NCBI GenBank assembly: GCA_028293725.1
Contig: JAQGOE010000228.1
Location: 1 to 64,000 of the forward strand
Direction: 5' to 3'
Origin: Gammaproteobacteria bacterium
GTDB taxonomy: Bacteria > Pseudomonadota > Gammaproteobacteria > Steroidobacterales > Steroidobacteraceae
Length of the DNA: 64,000 nt
The notes under the pieces are model-generated. The model had not been told where the DNA came from and did not search any database. It worked only from the letters and a program-made list of their open reading frames with translations. The position numbers and the translations under genes are program-made. How positions within the stretch are numbered: position 1 is the first letter of the stretch; each line of letters begins with the position of its first letter. Of this stretch, positions 1 through 8,786 are shown piece by piece.

Positions 1-459
1 CTGTCAGGGGTGTTCGGCTACGCAAGCACCGCAGCCGGTGGGTTGATTACGGCGTCCAACAAGGTCTGGTCGGGTGCGGTCTCGGGGAGTCAATTGGTCT
101 TCGACGGCGGAGCGCGTCGGGGCGCGGTGGCTGCGGCACAAGCAGCTTACGATCAGAGTGTTGCAAATTACCGCGAGGTTGTGCTCAGCGCTTTCGGGGA
201 GGTGGAGGACGGCTTGTCGAGCTTGCGTGTGCTTGCCGAGCAGGCAGAGGCGGAGCACCGCGCTGTGACGTTGTCGCGTCGCGCGGTCGATATCGCCGTT
301 CATGAATATGAAGCCGGTCTCCAAAGTTATACGACTGTTGCAACGGCGCAGGCTACAGCGCTTTCGAACGAGGAGGCCGAGTTGCAGGTTGCGTCGAATC
401 GACTTGTTCAGAGTGTCGCGTTGATCAAGGCGTTGGGCGGGGGGTGGGAGGCTGCTTAA
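1..459 (+). CDS. Outer-membrane efflux factor (TolC/NodT-like), 3' end
   Basis: This is the C-terminal part of an outer-membrane channel protein of an RND-type or similar tripartite exporter; the 5' end lies outside the window. The frame is open from base 1 and stops at TAA 457-459. The visible 152 residues carry the Ala-rich helices typical of the last TolC coiled-coil repeat: an 'AYDQSVANYREVVLSAFGEV' segment, then a helix with 'EYEAGLQSYTTV' (family pattern Y.AG..SYL.VL.AQ..L) and a Gln/Ala-rich closing helix ending in KALGGGW. The last motif is characteristic of NodT-type outer-membrane lipoproteins. By family it would form the trimeric periplasmic tunnel. The membrane-fusion and pump genes would be expected upstream, outside the window. 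Confidence 0.9.
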   Translation: MSGVFGYASTAAGGLITASNKVWSGAVSGSQLVFDGGARRGAVAAAQAAYDQSVANYREVVLSAFGEVEDGLSSLRVLAEQAEAEHRAVTLSRRAVDIAVHEYEAGLQSYTTVATAQATALSNEEAELQVASNRLVQSVALIKALGGGWEAA

Positions 460-929
460 GGCTTTGTAGTGGTTGGGGGGATGGGAGAGGTGATGCGCGA
501 AGCTCGCATGGCGTGGCGTCCTGCGAAATCTGCCATACACTAGTGCGTGAAGGCCTCGTGCGGCAAGGTCGCGCGCGAAGCAGGTGAAGGGCAACGGTGC
601 GATAATGAGCCTTGCCTTCGCCCCGACCCAGACGTTCTGCAGATCCGCCGCTGGCCGGAATTGCGCGACCGCGAGGGCGGGGCGATCGTGGCAGCGTATT
701 GGAAGGCTCGGCTCCGCCAGCGAGCGCTAACCGCTTGAGACAGGGCGACTCGCACCAATAGAGATTCGTTTGCCCGCGCTTGGGTCCAGCAGGCGCCTAG
801 GCGTCCTAGTCGCGCAACCCTGGGGCTCTAGAGGCCTAAGTGGGGCCGGCGCGGGGGCACGCGGACGAATATGGAGCCTTAAGCTGTAACGCGGCCGACA
901 GCCAGATCAGCAGAGATTTTTGAAGCGAA
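460..929. other. Gene-poor spacer between efflux gene and prfC
   Basis: About 470 bases separate the efflux gene stop from the prfC leader. Several short open frames exist on both strands, the longest being 63-72 codons, but none has a convincing ribosome site or protein-like composition. I see no tRNA cloverleaf and no clear hairpin followed by a T-tract. The prfC promoter is presumably in the right-hand part, but I cannot point to convincing -35/-10 boxes. Confidence 0.5.
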
Positions 930-953
930 ACATGTACAAGAACATGTACAAAT
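930..953 (+). repeat. Tandem 12-bp repeat in the prfC leader
   Basis: Two adjacent 12-mers, ACATGTACAAGA and ACATGTACAAAT, end 7 bases before the prfC start. Each begins with the self-complementary ACATGT, so in RNA the two copies can pair (6-bp stem, 6-base loop), and in DNA the pair forms a dyad. The Shine-Dalgarno of prfC is weak, so this element could control translation initiation or be an operator. The repeat is seen directly; the role is inference. Confidence 0.5.
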
Positions 954-960
954 TAGAGAT

Positions 961-2562
961 ATGATGGAAAATCGGAGCGACGTAAGTGCCTGGGAAATAA
1001 AGAGAAGACGCACGTTTGCAATCATCTCCCACCCGGACGCCGGCAAGACCACACTAACGGAGAAACTGCTGCTGTTCGGGGGCGCCATCCAGATGGCGGG
1101 TACCGTGAAAGGGCGCAAGGCGGCCCGGCATGCGACGTCCGACTGGATGCGGCTCGAGCAGCAACGCGGAATCTCGATCACGTCTTCGGTCATGCAGTTT
1201 CCCTATCGGGACGACATCGTGAACCTGCTCGATACGCCAGGACACGAAGACTTCTCCGAGGATACGTACCGCACGCTCACCGCAGTCGATTCGGCGCTCA
1301 TGGTCATCGACTGCGCCAAGGGCGTCGAGCAGCGCACCATCAAGTTGATGGAGGTTTGCCGGCTGCGCGACACGCCGATCATGACTTTCATCAACAAGCT
1401 CGATCGCGATGGCCGACAGCCCATCGAGCTCCTCGACGAGATCGAGAAAGTACTCAATATCCGCACCACGCCGATTACCTGGCCCATCGGCATGGGGCGC
1501 GAGTTGCGCGGCATCTATCACCTGCTCGAGGATCGCATCTACGCCTACGAGGCTGGCGATAAGGGCAGGGTCGGCGAGAATCGTACGATCGAGGGAATCG
1601 CGAGCGCCGCGGCGCGCGAGTTTCTCGGCGACATGGCCGGGGCCTTCGATGATGAGATCGAGCTCGTGAAGGGTGCCACGGAGGCGTTCGATCCCGAGGC
1701 GTATCGGGCCGGCCGCCTCACACCGGTGTTTTTCGGGTCCGCCATCAACAACTTCGGTGTGGAGGAGTTGCTGGCTTCGTTTACGGTCCACGCTCCGGGT
1801 CCCTTGGAGCGCGAAACACGTGAGCGGATGGTCGATCCGTTGGAACCGACGTTATCGGGATTCGTATTCAAGATCCAGGCTAACATGGACCCCGCGCACC
1901 GCGACCGGATCGCGTTCCTGCGCCTGTGCTCGGGAAAGTACACGCGCGGCATGCGCCTCTACCACGTACGGCTCGGCAAGGAGGTCCGCGTTGCCGACGC
2001 ACTCACGTTCATGGCTTCGGATCGTGCGGCGGCCGAAGAGGCCTTCGCGGGCGACATCATCGGTCTTCACAATCACGGCACGATCAACATCGGCGATACG
2101 TTCACCGAAGGCGAGCGTCTCAGCTTCACTGGTGTTCCAAACTTCGCGCCCGAGCTGTTTCGCCGTGCGGTGTTGAAGGACCCCTTGAAAATGAAGGCTT
2201 TGCAAAAGGGCTTGTCGCAGCTGTGCGAGGAAGGCGCGACACAGCTGTTCAAGCCATTGCGTAACAACGACCTCATACTCGGAGCCGTGGGACAACTGCA
2301 GTTCGAAGTAGTCGCGTTCCGCCTGCAGGATGAGTACGGCGTGCAATGTGTGTTCGATACGGTGAACGTGCACACGGCGCGCTGGATCAGCGGCGGCGAC
2401 GAGCGGAAGATTGAGGAATTCCGCGCCAAGGCGTATGACAATCTCGCCGTGGATCACAGCGGTGCGCTGGTTTATCTGGCCACCGGACGTGTGAATCTCG
2501 AGCTCACGCTCGAGCGCTGGCCGGATATCGTGTTCCGGGAGACCCGGGAGCTGGCGGCCTAG
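961..2562 (+). CDS. prfC: Peptide chain release factor 3
   Basis: RF3 is a translational GTPase that recycles RF1/RF2 from the ribosome after peptide release. The 533 residues match the usual length of about 530. Visible GTPase motifs are the P-loop SHPDAGKTT at residues 23-31, the switch region with [17 protein letters not shown] starting at D91, and NKLD at 145-148. The C-terminal part contains the RF3-specific region ending in the [12 protein letters not shown] stretch. The start is ATG 961, followed at once by a second ATG; the Shine-Dalgarno is poor. A tandem 12-bp repeat lies directly upstream. The next gene follows 32 bases downstream on the same strand but is functionally unrelated. 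Confidence 0.97.
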   Translation: MMENRSDVSAWEIKRRRTFAIISHPDAGKTTLTEKLLLFGGAIQMAGTVKGRKAARHATSDWMRLEQQRGISITSSVMQFPYRDDIVNLLDTPGHEDFSEDTYRTLTAVDSALMVIDCAKGVEQRTIKLMEVCRLRDTPIMTFINKLDRDGRQPIELLDEIEKVLNIRTTPITWPIGMGRELRGIYHLLEDRIYAYEAGDKGRVGENRTIEGIASAAAREFLGDMAGAFDDEIELVKGATEAFDPEAYRAGRLTPVFFGSAINNFGVEELLASFTVHAPGPLERETRERMVDPLEPTLSGFVFKIQANMDPAHRDRIAFLRLCSGKYTRGMRLYHVRLGKEVRVADALTFMASDRAAAEEAFAGDIIGLHNHGTINIGDTFTEGERLSFTGVPNFAPELFRRAVLKDPLKMKALQKGLSQLCEEGATQLFKPLRNNDLILGAVGQLQFEVVAFRLQDEYGVQCVFDTVNVHTARWISGGDERKIEEFRAKAYDNLAVDHSGALVYLATGRVNLELTLERWPDIVFRETRELAA

Positions 2563-2594
2563 AAGGTTGGGCCGGGATTGGGAGATCGATATCG

Positions 2595-4598
2595 ATGAAT
2601 GAAGTAGCCGCTCCGGTTGTGCCGATTACGCGCGAGCACGCCTTCCATGCCCTCTACGAGGCCGCGGAGCTCGAGCACAATCTGATGTGCACCTACCTCT
2701 ACGCTGCCTTCAGCCTGAAGGATGGCGAAGTGGATGGCCTGTCCGCCGTGGAGGCCGACGCCGTAAAGAGATGGCGCAGCGTGTTGATCAAAGTGGCGGT
2801 CGAGGAGATGGGGCATCTCACCGCTGTCTGGAATATCACGGCGGCGCTGGGCGGCGCGCCCCGTTTCGGCCGCACGAACTTTCCGCTCGATCCCGGCCTC
2901 CTGCCGGCCGGCATCGTTGTGAAACTGGCGCCTTTCAACCCGGCGACCCTACAGCACTTCGTGTTTCTCGAGCGGCCGACCGGCTCCACAGAGCGCGATG
3001 GTGAAGGGTTCGCCCATGAGCGTGCCTACACCCGCGGCAGTGACACGCGCCGGCTGATTCCGATGGGGTTGAATTACGACACGGTAGGGGATTTCTACAT
3101 CGCGCTGTCGAAGGGTCTGCGCGAGATCGTCTCGCAGTACGGCGAGGACGCTACGTTCGACGGGGATCCCGCATTACAGATGTCCCCGAATGAGATCGAT
3201 CTGATGGGCGCGAAGCCTGTCATTTGTTCGAAGACGGCGCTGGCTGCGTTCGACGCCATCGTGGTGCAGGGTGAAGGCGCGCCGAGCGATTCGGTCGGCT
3301 CGCACTACCAGAAGTTCGTGGGTGTGCGGGAGGAATACGAGCGGTTGCTGCAGAAAAATCCCGCGTTCGTGCCGGCGTATCCCGCGGCGACGAACCCGGT
3401 TCTACGGCGTCCCCCTCGACCGGAGGGGCGTGTCTGGTTGGAGAATCCGGAAGCGATTGCGGTCGTTGATCTGGCGAACGCGTGTTACGGGTTGATGTTG
3501 CGTCTTCTTGCCTACGCATACGCTCTGCCGGGGCCTTCCGCGGAGAAGGCACTCACTGTTGATCTGGCGATCTGTCTCATGCGTGCGGTGGTGCCGTTGG
3601 CCGAGCGTGCCGCGCGACTGCCCGCGGGGCCGTCCAACCCCGGATGTCACGCGGGGATGTCATTTACCGCGCTTCGGGACAACGCCGCATTGCCGCCTGG
3701 GCGAGCCGCGCGGCGGTTCTTTGTGGAGCGCTTCGGGCAGCTTGCGGCGGTGGGGGAGACTTTGCGCACGTGTGGCGACCCGCGCGCGGTCGCGGCGGCG
3801 GATTTGTTGACGTCGCTGTTGAAGAGGGCGACGCGGGGGTTTGATTTGTCGAAGCCGGCGGCGGCTAACGGCGCGTCGGCCAACGGTGCGGCGACCCAGT
3901 CAGCAGTGGCTGGCACGGCCCAAACGGCTCGTGTCGACGGCCCATCCTCCACCGTGGTGAACGGTATCGAGACCGCGATCGGCCAGAAAATGGAGCTGTC
4001 GTTCGAGACCAAACGCTGCATCCACGCGCGTTTCTGTGTCACCGGGGCGCCGAATGTGTTTCTCGCCAATGTAAAAGGCCCGTGGATTCACCCCGATGCC
4101 ATGGAAGTTGAGCGTGTAGTTGAAGTCGCCCACGCCTGCCCCTCGGGCGCGATTACATACCATCGATTGGATGGCGTGCACGACGAGCCGGCCCCCCCCG
4201 TGAATCTAGCCGGTGTCCGCGAAGCGGGGCCGTACGCATTTCGGGGGCAGTTGCAGATTGACGGTGAGGCCGTTGGATTCCGGGCGACGTTGTGTCGCTG
4301 TGGCGCCTCGAAAAACAAACCCTTCTGCGACGGATCACATCACGACGTTGGATTCAGCGCGACGGGAGAGCCGCCGAGCGGTAAGACTGACATGCTGCCG
4401 GTAAGGGATGGCGTGTTGGCGATCGAACCCGAGATCAATGGCCCGCTCGCGGTGCGGGGCAACCTGGAGATCACGAGTGGCACCGGAAGGGTGGTGGCTC
4501 GCGTAATGACGGCTCGTCTGTGTCGTTGTGGCGGCAGCGCGACGAAGCCGTTTTGCGATGGCACGCACGCGAAGATAGGATTCAAATCGACGAACTAA
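2595..4598 (+). CDS. Ferritin-like / ferredoxin-like / double CDGSH fusion protein
   Basis: A 667-residue multidomain iron protein. Residues about 10-340 resemble the ferritin-like domain of the VioB/iminophenylpyruvate dimer synthase family, with the helix motifs AAELEHNLMCTYLYAAF and VAVEEMGHL supplying Glu/His ligands. After an Ala/Gly-rich linker, residues about 460-525 resemble the divergent 4Fe-4S (Fer4_19, 'Mer') domain, with C-IHARFC and the later ACPSGAI motif. Two CDGSH-type 2Fe-2S motifs follow exactly on the family pattern: C567-x-C-x2-S-x3-P-x-C-D-G-S-H582 and C643-x-C-x2-S-x3-P-x-C-D-G-T-H658. No signal peptide is visible, so it is probably cytoplasmic. ATG 2595 has a GGGAG ribosome site. 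Substrate unknown; a redox or oxygenase-like role is inference. Confidence 0.85.
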   Translation: MNEVAAPVVPITREHAFHALYEAAELEHNLMCTYLYAAFSLKDGEVDGLSAVEADAVKRWRSVLIKVAVEEMGHLTAVWNITAALGGAPRFGRTNFPLDPGLLPAGIVVKLAPFNPATLQHFVFLERPTGSTERDGEGFAHERAYTRGSDTRRLIPMGLNYDTVGDFYIALSKGLREIVSQYGEDATFDGDPALQMSPNEIDLMGAKPVICSKTALAAFDAIVVQGEGAPSDSVGSHYQKFVGVREEYERLLQKNPAFVPAYPAATNPVLRRPPRPEGRVWLENPEAIAVVDLANACYGLMLRLLAYAYALPGPSAEKALTVDLAICLMRAVVPLAERAARLPAGPSNPGCHAGMSFTALRDNAALPPGRAARRFFVERFGQLAAVGETLRTCGDPRAVAAADLLTSLLKRATRGFDLSKPAAANGASANGAATQSAVAGTAQTARVDGPSSTVVNGIETAIGQKMELSFETKRCIHARFCVTGAPNVFLANVKGPWIHPDAMEVERVVEVAHACPSGAITYHRLDGVHDEPAPPVNLAGVREAGPYAFRGQLQIDGEAVGFRATLCRCGASKNKPFCDGSHHDVGFSATGEPPSGKTDMLPVRDGVLAIEPEINGPLAVRGNLEITSGTGRVVARVMTARLCRCGGSATKPFCDGTHAKIGFKSTN

Positions 4599-4664
4599 AA
4601 GCCGGCCCGGTCCCCGCCATGGCGTGCGGTGTCGGCGCAAGGCGAGGACTCGTCCGACAAACTC

Positions 4665-6851
4665 CTAACGCGCTCTCGCGACGCTCAGCCGCGCCACGGA
4701 ACGTTCGAACCCCGCGACATCCTCCGCGCGCGAGTCCGCGCGCAGCGCCCCATACCGCAACTCGGCATATCGCGTGAGCAACGCTCTGACTGCCTCCCGC
4801 AAATCCGGCCGTTGTTCAGCGACTGCATCGGCATAAGCAATAGGGCCCTGATGCGCCGATCGAGGTAACCCGATCCCGGCCAGCTTCCGACACAAGCGGG
4901 CATACGCCCGCGCTAACCGGTCAGGTCGCACTCGTGATGGAGCACGGCCCATCTGCCATGCGATCCACGTCAACCACGACAACAAGGCGGCCACGAATGC
5001 CCAACCCAAGGTAGACAGGTCGGGCGAGCGGATTCCCAGGCGGCTCAGCAGATTGAGCTGGGATTTGAAATCATATTTCAACACGTGGTTGGTCCACCAC
5101 ATGTTGACAGCGTCCCATCGTTGCAGCAACGCGGCGAAGCTCGGGGAGAACCTGACCAGGCGGGCTTCCGCCGATCCCGAATTGGGCAGCAGATTCAATA
5201 TGCCGCGCGTCAGTCGTTCGGGCTCCACCACCGCGGTAGGATCGATCCGGGTCCAGCCACGCCCCTCCAACCAGACCTCTGCCCAGGAGTGCGCGTCCGA
5301 CTGCCGCACGATGAAGTACCCGCCGATCGGGTTCCACTCGCCGCCGAGATAACCGGTGACGACGCGCGCCGGGATGCCTGCGCCCCGCATCAGCGCGACG
5401 AACGCCGAAGCATAGTGGCCGCAGAAGCCGCTCCGGGTGTTGAATAGAAAATCGTCCACCGAATCGTAGTCCAACAGCGGTGGCGTCAGGGAGTACACGA
5501 AGCCGCCTGTGCGGAGCAGCTTCAACACCGCATCGACGAACGCCCCATCGGTACTCACGCGCGCCCGGATATCGCGCGCTAGTTGCAACGAGCGCGGATT
5601 CCTGCCCGCCGGCCACTGGGTCTCGACCTGCCGGGCAAGCTTCGAGAGTGGCTCCGGGGAACGCGTCGACGTATGGGAGACGGCGTCAAAGCTCGTCGTG
5701 TCCGTGACCGGGTCCCGGGCCACCAGCTCAAAGTCGTAATTGAAAAAGACATTGGGAGAGGGCGAATAGTCCACGGTGTCGAGTGTGAACCACCATCTTT
5801 GTTGGCTGGGCTCCTGGGTGACCCGGTAGCGGTAGGTGTTGCCGGCATATTCGAGCGGCTTCGCCAGGTAGCCGCCCTCAGGCCGGCGTTTCCACGTGTA
5901 GCCATCGAAGTCATGGAGAACGGGTCCCCGCCAGTAACGCTCCTGTGCCGGCGGCGGTGCGCCGTCGAATTTCGCACGGAAGGCGATGTCATACGACGCG
6001 GTCAGTAGGGAAATGCTTCCCGGACTCATGGAATCGCTGAGTCCGGTCTCGGCTCCTTCGGAGCGAGGTAGCGCCCAGAATGCGCCCGGAATGCGTGGGA
6101 AGAGCACAAATAACACCAACGCCAGCGGCAGCGCGTACAGCAGCGTGCGTCCCGCGAGAAGTACGGCCGCCCGGTTGTCGAATCGGGTGACCGGCTCGGT
6201 CGTCGCGACCGCCGTGATGGCAGTCGCGCTCTTATCCGGCGGATAGGCAATCACGGCGAAGCTAGCGCAGCACACCCAGGTTTCCACTAGGTAGAGCGGA
6301 GTCCGCAACAGGCTCTGCCGCTCGAGACATGCCGCCAGTAGGAGAAAGAGAGTGCCTCCGACGACAATGAACTGATCACGCGAAGAGTGAGTCTCGAGAA
6401 GCTTGATGGCCGCCATCAGGACCAGCAGAGCAGTGCCCGGGCTCAAGCCGTTGAGAGTGTGAAAGCGCGCGAACACGGCGCCGACCAGGGCGAATGCAAT
6501 GAAGGCTCGACCCACCTTGCCGGGCAGGCGCACGAGTCCGAAACTCGCGGCGAGGCGCCACGCGATCAGTGCGAAGGCGATCCCAACAACCCACGGTGGC
6601 ACCTGGTCGGCATGAAGTAGCACGCCGCCGCCGAGTGCCAGCGAGGTCCACGTCAAGGGGGTCCATGCGGTGGCGCCCCATGCCGGAAAAATCCAGCCAG
6701 GTCGTCCCCGCTGGGGATTCCCTCGCTGGCCCCCGCTGGGGGTTCCCTCGCTGACCCCCGCTGGGGGTTCCCTCGCTGGCCGCTCGGTCGCCGCTCGGTC
6801 GCCGCTCGGTCGTCGCAGCGGCTCGCGGCCGACCTGCGCGTCAGTTGCCAT
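4665..6851 (-). CDS. TgpA-like membrane transglutaminase (DUF3488/DUF4129 type)
   Basis: A membrane protein with several N-terminal hydrophobic helices, a periplasmic transglutaminase-like domain, one further TM helix and a C-terminal cytoplasmic tail, as in Pseudomonas TgpA. The Cys-His-Asp triad is visible in SGFCGHYASAF, SDAHSWAEVW and RIDPTAVV. I chose ATG 6851 (MATDAQ), which overlaps the DUF58 stop by 11 bases; a longer open frame to 6965 lies wholly inside the DUF58 gene. This gives 728 residues. The N-terminal tail before the first helix is encoded by a 25-bp tandem array read in three successive frames (see repeat). It is the last gene of a moxR-DUF58-tgpA set, a common association; the exact substrate is unknown. 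Confidence 0.9.
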   Translation of the reverse strand: MATDAQVGREPLRRPSGDRAATERPAREPPAGVSEGTPSGGQRGNPQRGRPGWIFPAWGATAWTPLTWTSLALGGGVLLHADQVPPWVVGIAFALIAWRLAASFGLVRLPGKVGRAFIAFALVGAVFARFHTLNGLSPGTALLVLMAAIKLLETHSSRDQFIVVGGTLFLLLAACLERQSLLRTPLYLVETWVCCASFAVIAYPPDKSATAITAVATTEPVTRFDNRAAVLLAGRTLLYALPLALVLFVLFPRIPGAFWALPRSEGAETGLSDSMSPGSISLLTASYDIAFRAKFDGAPPPAQERYWRGPVLHDFDGYTWKRRPEGGYLAKPLEYAGNTYRYRVTQEPSQQRWWFTLDTVDYSPSPNVFFNYDFELVARDPVTDTTSFDAVSHTSTRSPEPLSKLARQVETQWPAGRNPRSLQLARDIRARVSTDGAFVDAVLKLLRTGGFVYSLTPPLLDYDSVDDFLFNTRSGFCGHYASAFVALMRGAGIPARVVTGYLGGEWNPIGGYFIVRQSDAHSWAEVWLEGRGWTRIDPTAVVEPERLTRGILNLLPNSGSAEARLVRFSPSFAALLQRWDAVNMWWTNHVLKYDFKSQLNLLSRLGIRSPDLSTLGWAFVAALLSWLTWIAWQMGRAPSRVRPDRLARAYARLCRKLAGIGLPRSAHQGPIAYADAVAEQRPDLREAVRALLTRYAELRYGALRADSRAEDVAGFERSVARLSVARAR
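6706..6780. repeat. Three-copy 25-bp tandem array within tgpA
   Basis: The core CCCCGCTGGGG recurs at 6706, 6731 and 6756, giving exactly three 25-bp units that differ at one or two bases. On the coding (minus) strand the same DNA is read in all three frames, giving AREPPAGV, SEGTPSGG and RGNPQRG in succession. An adjacent run of about 11-bp CGCTCGGTCGC units spans 6781-6811. Because 25 is not a multiple of three, gain or loss of one unit would put the gene out of frame. Confidence 0.85.
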
Positions 6852-7821
6852 TGTCCAGACCTTCTGCGAGCTCCAGCCCGTGAACCGCCAGAGCCGCCAG
6901 GCACTGGTGCCTATGATCGGCGCCCCGGTCCGGCGCGATGTGCACCCCGGGCAATTCCAGGCCATAGCGATCGCCGGTTTCTTCGGCGTCGACGACCCAA
7001 CGGGTCAGCTGCTCCAGCCTCGCCTCGGTGTCGAGGTTCCCCAGTTGGCTGAAGTTGAATATCCGCAGCTCCGAGCCGATGGCGCTGTATTCTTTCACCA
7101 GCAGTGGCGCCTCGCGCGCGTAGGCTTTCCAATCGACCTGACGTGGCGAGTCGCCATCACGAAACGGCCGCAGTCCGTGCCACTCGTCGGCCCCGGAATG
7201 GCCCTGCGAGCGGCTGCCGGTTTTGCGGCCACTCTCGGCTGGCATCGGCAGCGACCCGAACGGTCGCGGATAGACCAACATTTCCAGTGGGGCATGCACC
7301 CACGTCCAGGCGCGAAATAACCCGAACGGATGGCTAGTGGCGAGACGCAGGCGGTCGAGGGGGACGATGCCGCGTTTCTGTGCCGCAACGGGCAGCGTGA
7401 CGTGTTGTCTGCCTAGCGCCGGTACATCGGCGGCGAGTGTCGGTTCGTCAGAGACTCCCGACTCGATTCGATACCGTGGCACGGACGCGGAGTTTGCCAG
7501 AGTGACCTGCAGACTGCCGGAGCGAAACGCGAAGGTTGGCGGCGCGTACGCCGAATAAAGAGACGCACCCAGCAGGTTCCGATGGCACAAGTGCATGGTA
7601 ACCAGTCCGAAGCCGCCCAGCAGAAAGGTCAGAAACAACGCGAGACTGTTCGCGTAGTTGAGACCCGCGATGAGCATGAAGAGGAGCAATACCCCAAATC
7701 CCAGTCCCGCCCGCGTCGGGAGAATGTAGAGTCTCCGCCGCTGCAGTGTCAGCGGCAGGGTGTCGGCGCCTTGTCGCCGTCTTACCCAGGCCGCCATCCG
7801 CTTGCGGACGAAGCGTTTCAC
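6841..7821 (-). CDS. DUF58 domain protein
   Basis: A 326-residue inner-membrane-associated protein of the DUF58 family, with two hydrophobic segments near residues 35-75 (GLGFGVLLLFMLIAGLNY and LALFLTFLLGGFGLV). The diagnostic C-terminal motif reads GLRPFRDGDSPRQVDWKAYA, matching the family pattern R.Y..GD..R.IDWK. DUF58 proteins are typically encoded next to a MoxR ATPase and, as here, a transglutaminase-like membrane protein. They are thought to be client or partner proteins with a von Willebrand-like fold, but the molecular role is not established. moxR ends 12 bases upstream, and the stop overlaps the tgpA start, so the three are probably translated as one unit. Confidence 0.93.
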   Translation of the reverse strand: MKRFVRKRMAAWVRRRQGADTLPLTLQRRRLYILPTRAGLGFGVLLLFMLIAGLNYANSLALFLTFLLGGFGLVTMHLCHRNLLGASLYSAYAPPTFAFRSGSLQVTLANSASVPRYRIESGVSDEPTLAADVPALGRQHVTLPVAAQKRGIVPLDRLRLATSHPFGLFRAWTWVHAPLEMLVYPRPFGSLPMPAESGRKTGSRSQGHSGADEWHGLRPFRDGDSPRQVDWKAYAREAPLLVKEYSAIGSELRIFNFSQLGNLDTEARLEQLTRWVVDAEETGDRYGLELPGVHIAPDRGADHRHQCLAALAVHGLELAEGLDNGN

Positions 7822-7833
7822 GAGGGATGCGCT

Positions 7834-8784
7834 CTAAAGGGGCACAGGGACCGCTCGGATGAGCTCTTGAGCGATCGCTTGTGATTCGCCGCTTCCGGTC
7901 GACTCGCGACGCTCGAGGCGATGTGCAACAACAGAGGGCAACACGGCCTGCACATCTTCCGGTAGCACCGCCGTGCGGCTCGCAAGAAACGCCCATGCCT
8001 GCGCGGCACGAATGAGGCCCTGTCCGGCCCGTGGTGAGAGTCCGAGCTTGAGGTCGGATCGGTCGCGCGTCCGCGCGATCAGTCCTTGTGTGTAATCCAA
8101 CAAGGCGTCGGAAACATGAGTTTTGCGAACCTCGCCCTGGATCCTGATGAGGGCTTCCGGACTCAGGGCCGGGCGGATCTGGGGTAACAGGTCACGACGC
8201 TCGCCACTTCGAAGCAACTCGCGCTCGTGGGCAACATCAGGATAGCCGAGCGTGACGCGCATCAGGAACCGATCGAGTTGCGACTCCGGTAGCGAGTAGG
8301 TGCCGAGCTGCTCGTGCGGATTCTGAGTGGCGACCACGAAAAACGGTTCGGGCAGGCGATAGGTGGTCAGGTCCGCGCTGACCTGACGCTCTTCCATGGC
8401 CTCGAGAAGTGCGCTCTGCGTCCGCGGACTCGCACGGTTTACTTCGTCGGCTAACAGGAGTTGCGTGAAGATCGGGCCTTGCCGGAAGTGGAACTGTTGT
8501 GTCGCGCGATCGAAGATGGAGACGCCGACGATATCGGCGGGCAGCAGATCGCTCGTGAATTGCACGCGATGCCACGCCAGGCCCAATACATGCGCCAGAG
8601 CGTGCGCAAGGGTTGTTTTGCCGACCCCGGGCACATCCTCGATGAGCAGATGTCCTCGCGCAAGCAAACAAGCCAAGCACAGGCGGACCTGCGCCGGCTT
8701 GCCGAGAATGATGGTCTCGAGCGTCTGTACCGCTGTTTGCAGCGCCGCTGCGTCGGACGAATCCACCGCTGGTAGAGCGTTCAC
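7834..8784 (-). CDS. MoxR-family AAA+ ATPase
   Basis: A 316-residue AAA+ ATPase of the MoxR branch, chaperone-like proteins that help mature or activate partner protein complexes. The Walker A motif EDVPGVGKTT lies at residues 49-58, Walker B is in LLLADEVNRASP, and the sensor/arginine region FFVVATQNPHEQLGTYSLPE is typical. A GTG start at 8784 follows the valS stop by two bases, so it may be translated from the valS transcript. Downstream DUF58 and TgpA-like genes complete a standard moxR-DUF58-transglutaminase set that probably acts at the cell envelope. Confidence 0.95.
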   Translation of the reverse strand: MNALPAVDSSDAAALQTAVQTLETIILGKPAQVRLCLACLLARGHLLIEDVPGVGKTTLAHALAHVLGLAWHRVQFTSDLLPADIVGVSIFDRATQQFHFRQGPIFTQLLLADEVNRASPRTQSALLEAMEERQVSADLTTYRLPEPFFVVATQNPHEQLGTYSLPESQLDRFLMRVTLGYPDVAHERELLRSGERRDLLPQIRPALSPEALIRIQGEVRKTHVSDALLDYTQGLIARTRDRSDLKLGLSPRAGQGLIRAAQAWAFLASRTAVLPEDVQAVLPSVVAHRLERRESTGSGESQAIAQELIRAVPVPL

Positions 8785-8786
8785 GG

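Noticed and set aside
540..758. Short open frames between the efflux gene and prfC
   Set aside because: Frames on both strands overlap, lack ribosome sites and resemble chance GC-rich frames.
1054..1791. 245-codon open frame on the minus strand
   Set aside because: Antisense to the conserved GTPase domain of prfC.
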